DNA from: Desulfobacteraceae bacterium
Lineage (GTDB): Bacteria > Desulfobacterota > Desulfobacteria > Desulfobacterales > UBA5852
Assembly (NCBI GenBank): GCA_014237395.1
Contig: JABZFP010000029.1
Span: 176,537 to 240,536 of the forward strand
Length of the DNA stretch: 64,000 bases
Direction of reading: 5' to 3'
In this document: positions 1 to 8,250 of the stretch, piece by piece
Layout of the letters: the number at the start of each line of letters is the position of its first letter
How positions within the stretch are numbered: the stretch's first letter is position 1
The notes under the pieces: model-generated
What the model was told of the DNA's origin: nothing
The model's database searches: none
Seen by the model: the letters and a program-made list of their open reading frames with translations, nothing else
Program-made: the position numbers and the translations under genes

Positions 1-1128
1 TTTGCGTATGGCGTTCACCTGATCGGCAAGATCGCCGTCACTCTCGAACACATAGGTCCGCAGCTTGAGCGATTGGATGTCGAATTGTTCCACCAGCCGC
101 ACCTTATATGACTTGGACAAATTGTCTTCTACCCGCCGGCCGGCTTCAGGCCGGACCGTTACGAGGATCTGGCGGTTGATCGTATCATCGCCACGTCTCT
201 GCCCACCCAGAATCCGATAGCTTGCTCTGCTGTCCGGCAAGTCGCCACGGGCATTGGTAATGAAAAACCGGATATCATGAAGGCCGGGGGTCGATGTTGG
301 CAGCACAGCCTGCGCGGGAAAGGCAACCACCGCCAGAGGTCCCCTAACGCGGCTGACAAAGGGCCGCACATCGGCATGGTCAACTTGCCAGTAGCCACGG
401 AGAACCCCTTCGCCTTCAAGCCGGACCTGTGCAACGAGGTTCGGCAGCGTCGCATCTTTTTCAACCACAATGGACGCCCCCTCGTTTTCAAAAAACAGGT
501 GGACGCCCGTCACATGCAATGCGGGTTCACCGCCAACTGGGATACGCCGATAGACGGCTTCGTTTCCGTTCGGCAGCGTGGCGGAAACCGCGTTATGAAT
601 CGTCAGACTGAAGTCGTTTTCTTCCGCCTGAACACCGGCCGGGCAACGATCATAGGTCAGGATGCCGAAACGGTAGCCCCCCGGAACAAGGGGTGTTCCG
701 CTGATCGTGCCTCTTGAATTCAGCGCGAGACCCGGCGGCAGAACGGCGCCTTTCGTCAGGGCAAAGCTCACCGGGGGAACGCCGCCCAAAACCCGGATCG
801 TCACGTTAAACGGCCGATCGACCGTTCCCGCCGGCAGGGTCGTTGGGGTTTCGATTTTGAAAGGGCGGCAGGTTGCGGCAGGCTGTTCTTCGCTGGTGGC
901 ATTGCCGGACGACGGCATTTGGTGGGTCAGTGGTATGCCCGGCGAGGTGGTTTCAGCATCTTTTTTTAGCGTCAACGGACTGCCCACCACGGAGGGGACA
1001 CCAGGCGCCATCGTCACCGCCGGCTTTTCAGCGGCAATCGACAATGAAACAGACGCCCACAGCACGAAGAGCGATAGAACGCCAATCACCGTCAGACACC
1101 ATGGTTTCGTTGGCGAAGGCATCATCAT
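1..1128 (-). CDS. Secreted Ig-like-domain protein, C-terminus cut by window edge
   Basis: An open frame of 376 codons runs from an ATG at 1128 leftwards to base 1 without a stop, so the C-terminus lies outside. Three in-frame ATGs (1128, 1125, 1122) start it, 2 bp after the anti-sigma stop. Residues about 10-30 form a signal peptide (LTVIGVLSLFVLW, then ending near SIAAEK). Residues about 100-170 carry the putative Ig motif of the He_PIG type (LPPGLALNSRGTISGTP). A second beta-rich, CARDB-like region follows (residues about 200-330). The last visible residues (KVRLVEQFDIQSLKLRTYVF, then DLADQVNAIRK) resemble the prodomain that precedes subtilase (S8) catalytic domains; that reading is inference. 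Third gene of a sigma/anti-sigma operon, so probably both its target and its partner. Function unknown; export is well supported. Confidence 0.75.
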   Translation of the reverse strand, partial: MMMPSPTKPWCLTVIGVLSLFVLWASVSLSIAAEKPAVTMAPGVPSVVGSPLTLKKDAETTSPGIPLTHQMPSSGNATSEEQPAATCRPFKIETPTTLPAGTVDRPFNVTIRVLGGVPPVSFALTKGAVLPPGLALNSRGTISGTPLVPGGYRFGILTYDRCPAGVQAEENDFSLTIHNAVSATLPNGNEAVYRRIPVGGEPALHVTGVHLFFENEGASIVVEKDATLPNLVAQVRLEGEGVLRGYWQVDHADVRPFVSRVRGPLAVVAFPAQAVLPTSTPGLHDIRFFITNARGDLPDSRASYRILGGQRRGDDTINRQILVTVRPEAGRRVEDNLSKSYKVRLVEQFDIQSLKLRTYVFESDGDLADQVNAIRK

Positions 1129-1130
1129 TT

Positions 1131-1772
1131 TTAATACTTTGGTTCCGCCAGCCGGACGAATTTTGAGTCCATAAGGGTTTTCAGCACATCATCCGGCGAC
1201 GGCGATTGGGTGAGTTCGATCACGTACAATCCATTGGCCATCGGCCCGGCAACAATACCGGCATCGAGTTGGTTCAGGAGGGCACGGATATCCTTTTCCA
1301 TGGCGTCCTCCTCAAACACGATGTTGATCTTCAGCACCGTCTCGGTCGTTGCCCCCCCGGACGACAGCGTCTCGAAATCCTGCGTGTCAGGCATCGTGCC
1401 AACAAGGGTGACCAGCAGCACCAGCTGAACGGCGGCCACCGCCCAGGCAATCCGGGGAGAAAAAAAAGTCGCCCGGATAAAATCCACCAGTTTTTCAAAA
1501 AGCACCCCGGGACCATCCGGAGACGCGGCCTTTTTCTCCTGAGCATCGATATTGTCCATGATCCTTGAAAAAACCCTGTCGCTGGACGGGAAAGGAATCT
1601 CTTCTTCGATATCCGGGTACAGCGCGGCAATCTCTTCAAATTCCGACAGTTCCTGCTTTAGCGCAGGATCGCTCGCCAGAGCCGCCTCGAAGGCCGCCCT
1701 CTCGCTGTCAGACAAGCGCCCGTTGATGTACAGGGGAATCATTTCTTTTAAGGTTGCGGCATCATATTTCAT
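1131..1772 (-). CDS. Membrane anti-sigma factor
   Basis: 213 residues. The cytoplasmic N-terminus (MKYDAATLKEMIPLYINGRL, then SDSERAAFEAALASDP) is the typical first helix of anti-sigma factors and of zf-HC2 proteins, but without the zinc-binding His/Cys set. One membrane span lies at about 108-127 (IAWAVAAVQLVLLVTLVGTM). The periplasmic tail (150-213) includes AGIVAGPMANGLYVIEL and ends KFVRLAEPKY, a pattern like the fervidolysin/subtilase prodomain. It overlaps the upstream sigma-factor gene by 11 bp, so the two are translationally coupled. By family knowledge it holds the ECF sigma factor at the membrane until a periplasmic signal releases it. The identity of the signal is unknown. Confidence 0.8.
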   Translation of the reverse strand: MKYDAATLKEMIPLYINGRLSDSERAAFEAALASDPALKQELSEFEEIAALYPDIEEEIPFPSSDRVFSRIMDNIDAQEKKAASPDGPGVLFEKLVDFIRATFFSPRIAWAVAAVQLVLLVTLVGTMPDTQDFETLSSGGATTETVLKINIVFEEDAMEKDIRALLNQLDAGIVAGPMANGLYVIELTQSPSPDDVLKTLMDSKFVRLAEPKY

Positions 1773-2322
1773 CTCTTTTTACTCCCAGTTTCCCGATCGC
1801 TTTTCGCAGCGCCGCCTTGGCGTAGAACACGCGGGTCTTGACGGTGTTTTCCGAGATATCCAAAATGTCAGCGATCTCCTGGTAGGTCATCTGTTGATAA
1901 AAGACATAATCCAGCACGTCCCGGTGTTTATCAGAAAGCATATCCATCGCTTTTTGCAGGAACCGCCGCCGGTCAGCATCTTCCGGGTTGGGCTGGCCGT
2001 CATCGGCGATATCCCGGTAATCATCGATATTGGCGTGATGCCGGTGTTTACGAAGCGCGTTCATGGCGAGGTTGCGGGCGATACCGAATATCCAGGTTTT
2101 CACCTGGGATTGACCGCGAAACTGGCCGGCGCCTTTCCATACCTGGGTAAACACCTCGACCTGGACATCTTCCGCCAGGCTTTCATCGCGAAGGATCCGG
2201 TAAAGATAAAAATAGATGCTTCGCGACATGGATTCGTACAGCTCCCTGAAGGCCGCGTGGTCCCCCTCGGCAACCCTCTCGAGCAAGCGGGTTTCCCGTG
2301 CAACCGCTATCCCTCTATTCAT
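1762..2322 (-). CDS. ECF-type RNA polymerase sigma factor
   Basis: 186 residues from the ATG at 2322 (an extended frame reaches 2445 but its first 41 residues have no sigma character). Region 2 is at about 20-90 (AAFRELYESMSRSIYFYLYR, later VKTWIFGIARNLAMNALRKH), region 4 at about 125-180 (DVLDYVFYQQMTYQEIADIL, then DISENTVKTRVFYAKAALRK, the helix-turn-helix that reads the -35 element). It directs transcription of a small regulon, normally including itself. Operon order sigma, anti-sigma (11 bp overlap), secreted protein. Confidence 0.9.
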   Translation of the reverse strand: MNRGIAVARETRLLERVAEGDHAAFRELYESMSRSIYFYLYRILRDESLAEDVQVEVFTQVWKGAGQFRGQSQVKTWIFGIARNLAMNALRKHRHHANIDDYRDIADDGQPNPEDADRRRFLQKAMDMLSDKHRDVLDYVFYQQMTYQEIADILDISENTVKTRVFYAKAALRKAIGKLGVKRDEI

Positions 2323-2632
2323 GTGTCGTATCCGGTGGCAAAAAGGTTCAAATGGTGCCAGGTTTCGTGTTAAAAAAGCAACATGCGGGCATGGGGAGAT
2401 GCTGGAAGCCCTCCGGCATTTTCCGGGGGGTGCCCTGTTTTCCAATATCGGATGGTGGTCTCAAAAGGCAGGCGCCGGTGCTTGAGGGTCATCGGGAAAA
2501 TGGTGCGTATCGTCTTGCCGGACCCGATACAAAAAGCAAGCGCTATCTTTCAGCTGTGAGTATGCCAAGAAGACTCAGGTGTGTCAATCAGCCCGGTGCG
2601 GGTCGTTGAGGAATCGGCAGGAAGCCGGCGGG
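2323..2632. other. Intergenic, no gene recognised
   Basis: 310 bp between the sigma-factor start and the small peptide gene. Short frames here lack a ribosome-binding site or any family resemblance. The promoter of the sigma operon must lie here; I could not fix a convincing ECF-type or housekeeping promoter by eye. Confidence 0.4.
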
Positions 2633-2716
2633 TCAGCCCATCGCGGGTATGGCCATGACGGCCAGCGCGAGTAAAAAGAAAGCGATCATTTCGATGTACA
2701 TCCGGTAAATTTGCAT
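2633..2716 (-). CDS. 27-residue hydrophobic membrane peptide
   Basis: Begins at ATG 2716 with a near-perfect Shine-Dalgarno (GGGAGGAG, 5-6 bases before the start) and ends at TGA 2633. The product begins MQIYRMYIEMIAFFLLALAV and is a single membrane helix with a short polar N-terminus. A longer in-frame reading from 2866 exists but has no such ribosome site. No family recognised. It resembles in size the small single-span subunits and regulators of membrane enzymes and kinases; its gene lies divergent from the ZraS-like kinase. Reality as a gene rests on the ribosome-binding site and the hydrophobic composition only. Confidence 0.5.
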   Translation of the reverse strand: MQIYRMYIEMIAFFLLALAVMAIPAMG

Positions 2717-2844
2717 GACGTCTCCTCCCGTTGCCAAAATGACCATGGCGTCTTTGATTTCAGCCTGTACTTTTTGGTAACGAATGGCGGACGAATGGTT
2801 CAAATAAAGAGTGACGATGGCACTCCTTTTGTAAATTAGACGAA

Positions 2845-2909
2845 TGGCACCTTTCCGCCAGGCCACAGTGTTACCTTTTTACCCGATTTTGGCGGTATGA
2901 CTGTGCCAA
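2845..2909. promoter_or_regulatory. Two TGGC/GCCA inverted repeats before zraS
   Basis: TGGC-N8-GCCA at 2845-2860 and TTGGC-N11-GCCAA at 2889-2909 lie between the small peptide gene and zraS. On the plus strand TGGCGGTATGACTGT (2890-2904) keeps the GG-N10-GT spacing seen in the better zraP sigma-54 promoter but is a poor match elsewhere. They may be activator sites or a weak -24/-12 promoter for zraSR. Confidence 0.3.
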
Positions 2910-2976
2910 CTGTTTACAAGTTACCCACGCACTTCTAATTTATCGATATTGAATCAAGTTGAACAGGAAATCACGC

Positions 2977-4788
2977 ATGTTTAAAACTGAATCACCAACA
3001 CGCCGCGGCATCTTCCCGTCGCCTTGGATCGTCATCGCAGCCGCTGTCATTTTGTTGGTGGTGGTCGTTACGCTGGCGGTGCGCAACATCAACCGCGAAA
3101 AACAGCACATGTCCCAAATTTTAAGCGAAAAGGGCGGGGCGCTGATCAAAGCGTTCGAGGCCGGGGCACGCACCGGCATGATGGGCATGATGTGGGGCGG
3201 CAACCAGGTGCAGCGCCTGCTGGAGGAAACCGCCCGCCAACCGGACATCGTTTATCTGATGGTGGCCGACCGCGAAGGCCGTGTTCTGGCCCATAATGAC
3301 CGATCGCAGATCGGAAGCCGCATAGCGGTGGTTCCGACGGCTGAAAAGACCGAGCGCTGGCGGCTCACAACCTTGCCGAACGACCGCCAGGCATTTGAAG
3401 TCTACCGGTTTTTCAACCCCTTGCAGGGAGGCGGAAAGGGAAACCGCCACGGTATGGGACAGCGCCGCCAATCGATGATTTGCCCGCCCGGTGCAACGGG
3501 GCAAAATACCGGAGATTGGTGTTTCCCGGAAACCCCTGGAAAGGACGACCAGATCATTTTTGCCGGTTTCGACATGACCCCGTTCGAAGAAGCACGCCGG
3601 GAGGATATCCGAAATACCATTACCATTTCAGGAATTCTGGCGCTGCTCGGACTCGCGGGATTCATTTCCATATTCTGGGCGCATCACTACCGTAGCGCCA
3701 AACGGTCACTCCAAGATGCCAGCGCCTTCGCCCGAGAAGTCGTGACTAGCCTGCCCGTAGGATTGATCGCGACCGACCCGGACGGGCGGATCGCTTTTTT
3801 TAATGCGGCCGCTGAGAAAATTACCGGCATCCCTTTCAAGCAGGCGCGTGGCGGTTTGCCGGAAGACGTCCTGCCCGCCCACTGGTGCGGGCTCCAGGAA
3901 GCCCTGATCCAGGGTGAAAAGGTGATCGAGCACGAAATGGAATGCTCGTTTGTGCCGGATCGAACCGTTCCGGTGAGCGTCAGTGCCAGTCGCATCATCA
4001 ACGAAGAAGGGATTTTGGTGGGCCATGTCATCATCCTGCGTGACCTCGGTGAAATCCGGCAACTGCAGGAAGACATGCGACGCACCGAGAAACTGGCCGC
4101 CCTGGGCGGGCTGGCCGCCGGTGTCGCCCACGAGATTCGCAATCCTTTGAGCTCCATCAAGGGCATGGCCAGCTACTTCGGCAGTAAATTCCCGGAAGGC
4201 AGCGCAGACCGGGAGGCCGCCCGGGTCATGACCGGTGAAGTCGACCGCCTCAACCGGGTCATCAGCGAACTACTGGACTTCGCAAGACCTTCCGACCTCA
4301 CACGCCGTCCGACCGATATCCCGTTGCTGCTGTCGCATTCTCTCAAATTGATCGCATCGGATGCGATGGCCAAGAACATCACGATCACACAACAAAATGA
4401 TATCGACCCCGCCTGCCGCCCCGATCTGGACGCCGACCGTTTTTCCCAGTGCCTGTTGAACCTTTATCTGAATGCCATCCAGGCCATGCCGCAGGGGGGG
4501 CAGATGCATGTCCATACCCGGTCTGCGAAAGACGGCGCGATCCATTTCCATATCAGTGATACCGGTGTGGGCATTCCGGAGGAAAAACAGTCCCAGATTT
4601 TTGACCCTTACTACACCACCAAACCCAAGGGAACCGGCCTGGGTTTGGCCATCGTCCACAAAATCGTGGAATCACACGGCGGACGCATCACCGTAAAGAG
4701 TCGTCCTGGCCAGGGGACGCGCTTTCACATTTCACTGCCCCCTTCCGAAAACAGGAAAAACCCAATTGAAACACCGCCCATGGGGTAA
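2977..4788 (+). CDS. zraS: ZraS-like sensor histidine kinase
   Basis: 603 residues from ATG 2977 (AGGAAA before it; a TTG at 2959 is less likely). Span 1 at about 13-38 (WIVIAAAVILLVVVVTLAV), periplasmic sensor about 39-205, span 2 about 210-232, PAS domain about 245-350 (VVTSLPVGLIATDPDGRIAF), dimerisation/phosphoacceptor domain with H385 (VAHEIRNPLSSIKG), ATPase domain with N box (LLNLYLNAIQAM), G1 (DTGVGIP) and G2 (GTGLGLAIV). The sensor contains a Gly/His/Arg-rich loop and two Cys (MICPPG, DWCFPE), possible metal ligands. ZraS of enterobacteria senses zinc and envelope stress and phosphorylates ZraR. Gap to zraR is 10 bp, so one operon. Assignment rests on the architecture plus the adjacent zraP-like gene. 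Confidence 0.8.
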   Translation: MFKTESPTRRGIFPSPWIVIAAAVILLVVVVTLAVRNINREKQHMSQILSEKGGALIKAFEAGARTGMMGMMWGGNQVQRLLEETARQPDIVYLMVADREGRVLAHNDRSQIGSRIAVVPTAEKTERWRLTTLPNDRQAFEVYRFFNPLQGGGKGNRHGMGQRRQSMICPPGATGQNTGDWCFPETPGKDDQIIFAGFDMTPFEEARREDIRNTITISGILALLGLAGFISIFWAHHYRSAKRSLQDASAFAREVVTSLPVGLIATDPDGRIAFFNAAAEKITGIPFKQARGGLPEDVLPAHWCGLQEALIQGEKVIEHEMECSFVPDRTVPVSVSASRIINEEGILVGHVIILRDLGEIRQLQEDMRRTEKLAALGGLAAGVAHEIRNPLSSIKGMASYFGSKFPEGSADREAARVMTGEVDRLNRVISELLDFARPSDLTRRPTDIPLLLSHSLKLIASDAMAKNITITQQNDIDPACRPDLDADRFSQCLLNLYLNAIQAMPQGGQMHVHTRSAKDGAIHFHISDTGVGIPEEKQSQIFDPYYTTKPKGTGLGLAIVHKIVESHGGRITVKSRPGQGTRFHISLPPSENRKNPIETPPMG

Positions 4789-4798
4789 AGGAAACACG

Positions 4799-6184
4799 AT
4801 GCCACACCAACAGACCCATATGCTGATTGTCGATGATGATCGCGGACACTTAGCCACCTTGAAAACGATCGTAAGCAGCTGGGGCTATCAGGTCACGACC
4901 GCCGAAGACGGCTCAATTGCGGTCAAAATGGTAAAAACGCAACCGTTCGACCTGATTCTGATGGACGTCCGTATGACGGAGATGGACGGGATCGAAGCGC
5001 TCCGGCAGATCAAGGTCTACAACCCCGCCATTCCCATCCTGATCATGACGGCCTATTCATCGGTCGCTTCGGCCGTGGATGCCCTCAAGGCCGGCGCTTA
5101 TGACTACCTTACCAAGCCGCTCGATTTCGAAACACTGCGCCTGACCTCCGAACGGGCCATGGAGCACACCCACCTCAGAATCGAAAACCATCGGCTCAAA
5201 AAAAAGCTCGGGGACGCGTTCGATTGGCAGAACATCATCGGGACCAGCCCCCCCATGCGGGCCCTCATCGACATGGTGGCCATGGTAGCACCCTCGGAGG
5301 CGACGGTGCTGATCACCGGTGAAAGTGGTACGGGTAAAGAGCTGATTGCCCGCTCCATGCACTTCAACAGCAGGCGCCGCGCAGCGCCATTGGTGATTGT
5401 CAACTGCGCCGCCCTGACCGAAACCCTTCTGGAGTCCGAGCTTTTCGGCCATGAAAAAGGCGCCTTCACGGGAGCGGATAAACGCCGCGAGGGGCGATTT
5501 CGCCAGGCGGACGGGGGAACACTGTTTCTGGATGAAATCGGCGAAACCTCACCCGCCATGCAAGCCAAATTGCTGCGTGTCATTCAGGAACGTGAATTCC
5601 AACGTGTGGGCGGAGATGAGACCCTATCTGTGAATGTGCGCATTCTGGCCGCGACGAATCGGGATTTAGAGACCGATGTGAAGAATGGAACATTTCGGGA
5701 AGATCTTTTCTATCGCCTGAACGTCGTTACCGTAGAAATGCCGCCCCTCAGAGACCGCCTTGACGATATTCCCCTGCTGGCCCAGCATTTTATGAAGCAA
5801 TTCGCCGCACGGAACCGTAAAACGGTCAAGGGATTTACCCCCCAGGCCATGGACCTGCTGATCAAATATGCGTGGCCCGGTAATGTCCGTGAACTGGAAA
5901 ATGCTGTTGAGCGGTCCGTGATCCTTTTGGCAGGCGACTATATCACCGAACGGGAGTTGCCGTTGAGTATTACGCCAACCGAGACGAAGGAACCCTCCCC
6001 GCTTGCGGCATCCGAAACAGGCGCTGGTCGTTCGACCGGATCGCAGTCCCTGGAATCCATCGAGAAGGATGCGATTCTGGCCACACTTTCCGAAACAGGC
6101 GGCAACAAGAGCGAAACCGCGCGCCGCCTCGGCATCAATCGTAAAACACTTCATCTTAAACTCAAGCGCTATGGTCTGGCTTGA
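4799..6184 (+). CDS. zraR: ZraR-like sigma-54 response regulator
   Basis: 461 residues. Receiver domain 1-125 with acidic pair D12-D14 and phosphoacceptor D56 (LILMDVRM), conserved Lys in YLTKPLD. AAA+ domain about 140-380 with Walker A (GESGTGKE), the sigma-54 contacting GAFTGA loop, Walker B ([11 protein letters not shown]) and the arginine-finger region ([11 protein letters not shown]). C-terminal Fis-type helix-turn-helix (NKSETARRLGINRKTLHLKL). It activates sigma-54 promoters when phosphorylated by ZraS. Start at 4799 chosen because the upstream in-frame ATG lies inside zraS. Predicted target: the sigma-54 promoter at 6818-6833. Confidence 0.88.
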   Translation: MPHQQTHMLIVDDDRGHLATLKTIVSSWGYQVTTAEDGSIAVKMVKTQPFDLILMDVRMTEMDGIEALRQIKVYNPAIPILIMTAYSSVASAVDALKAGAYDYLTKPLDFETLRLTSERAMEHTHLRIENHRLKKKLGDAFDWQNIIGTSPPMRALIDMVAMVAPSEATVLITGESGTGKELIARSMHFNSRRRAAPLVIVNCAALTETLLESELFGHEKGAFTGADKRREGRFRQADGGTLFLDEIGETSPAMQAKLLRVIQEREFQRVGGDETLSVNVRILAATNRDLETDVKNGTFREDLFYRLNVVTVEMPPLRDRLDDIPLLAQHFMKQFAARNRKTVKGFTPQAMDLLIKYAWPGNVRELENAVERSVILLAGDYITERELPLSITPTETKEPSPLAASETGAGRSTGSQSLESIEKDAILATLSETGGNKSETARRLGINRKTLHLKLKRYGLA

Positions 6185-6210
6185 GCCAACATTTCCGTTA
6201 TCCACAATGC

Positions 6211-6247
6211 ATCAGGCGCATGGCAGGATCAATGCCATGCGCCTGAT
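6211..6247. terminator. Bidirectional hairpin between zraR and zraP
   Basis: A perfect 14-bp inverted repeat (ATCAGGCGCATGGC at 6211-6224, its complement at 6234-6247, 9-base loop) sits between the convergent zraR and zraP genes. There is no long T tract, so it may act as a weak two-way terminator or as an mRNA 3' stabiliser. Confidence 0.6.
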
Positions 6248-6281
6248 ATGAGTGACCGATCTTTTTCGAACGGGCGGCAAA

Positions 6282-6767
6282 CTACCAACAACGCTGGCCG
6301 CCGCCCCCACCCAGGCAATTGCCGTAACCGGAGCCACGGGGCCCTCTGCCATAACCGCCACGGCCCGCCTCGGGATTGATTTTGCGCATGGCCATCATGT
6401 GGTCGAAACGCTTTTGCTCCAGATCGGCTTCCAGCTGCGACAACTCTTTGCGGAGACGACTCGCCATAGCGGTATCCGGCGCCTCTTTGGCCAGTTCACT
6501 GCGCAGGTCCAGATCTTTCTGATAAATTTCCTGGCGAAGCTCGGCCGTGTTTGCAAAAAAGGATTGCCGCTGTTCATCCATCTGCTTGAACTGCTCGGCC
6601 GTCAGAACGGTACCGCGGTCATTCCCTCCGGACCAACGCCCCCCGGGCCCCCCGCAGCCACCAGCACCCGGTCCACGGCCCCATCCGGCAAATGCATTAA
6701 CACCGTAACCCAGGATAAAAACCAGCGTTGCGATCACAATACCGTTGATCATCATTTTCTTCTTCAT
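6282..6767 (-). CDS. zraP: ZraP-like periplasmic zinc-binding chaperone
   Basis: 161 residues, start ATG 6767 behind a strong TAAGGAGGGTGAC. Signal peptide 1-26 (MKKKMMINGIVIATLVFILG, then YGVNAFA). Mature form begins with a Gly-rich stretch containing Cys, then a helical LTXXQ/CpxP-like core (LTAEQFKQMDEQRQSFF, later TAMASRLRKELSQLEADLEQ), and ends in a Gly-rich tail with two Cys (GNCLGGGGGQRCW), the layout of ZraP, which binds zinc and feeds back on ZraS. In E. coli zraP is divergent from zraSR; here it is convergent with zraR. Own sigma-54 promoter upstream. Confidence 0.8.
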   Translation of the reverse strand: MKKKMMINGIVIATLVFILGYGVNAFAGWGRGPGAGGCGGPGGRWSGGNDRGTVLTAEQFKQMDEQRQSFFANTAELRQEIYQKDLDLRSELAKEAPDTAMASRLRKELSQLEADLEQKRFDHMMAMRKINPEAGRGGYGRGPRGSGYGNCLGGGGGQRCW

Positions 6768-6817
6768 GTCACCCTCCTTAATGATGTGCAGAACAATTAA
6801 AGGTTGCCTTATGCGTC

Positions 6818-6833
6818 TACAAAGGCCGTGCCA
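6818..6833 (-). promoter_or_regulatory. Sigma-54 -24/-12 promoter of zraP
   Basis: Read on the minus strand 6833 to 6818: TGGCACGGCCTTTGTA, against the consensus TGGCACG-N4-TTGCA. The -24 GG is intact; the -12 GC is GT. Start of transcription expected about 40 bases before the zraP ATG. This fits the known sigma-54 and ZraR control of zraP. Confidence 0.75.
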
Positions 6834-7107
6834 CAATCGTCCGGGCAGCAATCGAAACGGTATTATCCTGTTATTATTGCCTTTATTATCCTTGACACAA
6901 CCAATCGCCTTTTTACCAACGGATCGACGCCATACCAACTGAGGCGTTTTGCCCCACATACTTTCCATTACAAAGCCCACCTGTGGTTTTTTGACCCATA
7001 GCAGCTCTAAGGGACCGCAATATGAACGTCATTCACCTGATGGTTGTCATTCAAATAATTATATTAATTCCAGGCAGATATTGTCGTTATTCTTCGTGTT
7101 CATCGGC

Positions 7108-7137
7108 TTGACACCGTGTTGGCGCTTGTGTCATATT
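7108..7137 (+). promoter_or_regulatory. Candidate sigma-70 promoter for metF operon
   Basis: TTGACA at 7108-7113, 18-base spacer, CATATT at 7132-7137. The -35 is perfect and the -10 matches 4 of 6. It would leave a 5' leader of about 100 bases before metF. Confidence 0.35.
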
Positions 7138-7246
7138 CCGAAATTCTGAATTGGCACAGATAGGATTGTCGGGGCTGCCAGAACCGTTGGAACCGCGACA
7201 ACTGTTGACGAACCGATCGGATCGCACTGGGAACAAAGGATAATTT

Positions 7247-8167
7247 ATGAGCGAAAGCAATCTTGCCAAAATTCTCAAAGCAGGCCACTTCGCCTTCACC
7301 GGCGAGTTGGGACCACCGCGAGGCGCGAATGTCGACCATGTCCGTGAAAAGGCCGCCCCACTCAAAGGTATGGTGGATTCCGTCAACATCACCGACAACC
7401 AGACCGCCATGGTCCGGATGTCCAGTTGGGCGGCCGCTTTGATCGCCATTCAAGAGGGGCTGGAACCTAATTACCAGATGGTATGCCGCGACCGGAACCG
7501 CCTGGCCATGCAGGCTGATATCCTGGGCGCCTATGCCCATGGCATCCGTAACATGCTCTGCCTGTCCGGTGACCACCAACAGTTCGGCGATCATCCCAAT
7601 GCCAAGGGTGTTTACGACATCGATTCCATCCAACTAATCGGCATGACCAAACGCATGCGGGATGAGGGCCTTTTCCTGAGCGGAGCCAAAATGGACGGCG
7701 CCCCGCAAATGTTCATCGGGGCGGCCGCCAACCCGTTTGCGGAACCTTTTGAGTGGCGCGTTCATCGTTTGGCCAAGAAAATCGAGGCCGGCGCCGATTT
7801 CATTCAGACTCAGTGCATCTATAATATGGAGAAAATGCGGGAATGGATTCGGCAGGCCAACGATATGGGCCTTACCGAAAAAACCTACATTCTCGCCGGC
7901 GTAACCCCCATGAAAAGCCTTGGTATGGCGCGGTACATGAAGAGCAAGGTGCCGGGCATGGACGTTCCCGACGACGTCATCAAACGGCTCCAGGGGGTCG
8001 ACAAGAAAAAACAGGCCGATGAAGGCATCAAGATGGCCTGTGAGCAAATCGAAGAATTCAAGGAAATGAAGGGCGTGGCCGGCGTACACCTCATGGCCAT
8101 CGAATGGGAACACCGGGTTCCGGAGATAGCGGAATTGGCCGGTGTCCTCCCGCGGCCGCAGGTGTGA
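7247..8167 (+). CDS. metF: Methylenetetrahydrofolate reductase, catalytic subunit
   Basis: 306 residues of the MTHFR TIM-barrel family. N-terminal strand FAFTGELGPPRG carries the family's catalytic Glu; later blocks include VNITDNQTA, CRDRNRLAMQADILGA, NMLCLSGDH and GADFIQTQCIYNMEKMREWI. It interconverts methylene-THF and methyl-THF with FAD. It lacks the C-terminal extension of eukaryotic enzymes. First gene of an apparent operon ending with metV, the small partner subunit known from acetogens, with a membrane cytochrome b, an Fe-S protein and a cytochrome c3 in between. In a complete-oxidising sulfate reducer it would run mainly as methyl-THF oxidation; direction is inference. Confidence 0.9.
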   Translation: MSESNLAKILKAGHFAFTGELGPPRGANVDHVREKAAPLKGMVDSVNITDNQTAMVRMSSWAAALIAIQEGLEPNYQMVCRDRNRLAMQADILGAYAHGIRNMLCLSGDHQQFGDHPNAKGVYDIDSIQLIGMTKRMRDEGLFLSGAKMDGAPQMFIGAAANPFAEPFEWRVHRLAKKIEAGADFIQTQCIYNMEKMREWIRQANDMGLTEKTYILAGVTPMKSLGMARYMKSKVPGMDVPDDVIKRLQGVDKKKQADEGIKMACEQIEEFKEMKGVAGVHLMAIEWEHRVPEIAELAGVLPRPQV

Positions 8168-8250
8168 CCGACAGGACGCGGCGCCGGAGCCTCTCGTTCC
8201 GGCGCGCTTGCAATCCATCGCCCGGTAGTAAGGGCTGAACGTTTCGGGAG

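Larger units (their letters stand above)
6768..7246. other. Control region between zraP and metF
   Basis: 479 bp with no gene recognised. It holds the zraP sigma-54 promoter (6818-6833), presumably ZraR sites in the AT-rich part 6840-6960, and a candidate metF promoter near 7108-7137. Confidence 0.5.

Noticed and set aside
277..1174. Plus-strand frames at the left end
   Set aside because: The minus strand is open throughout 1-1128 with a signal peptide and an Ig-domain motif.
2845..2860. TGGCACCTTTCCGCCA as a sigma-54 promoter
   Set aside because: The GG-to-GC spacing is one base short, so it was kept only as an inverted repeat.
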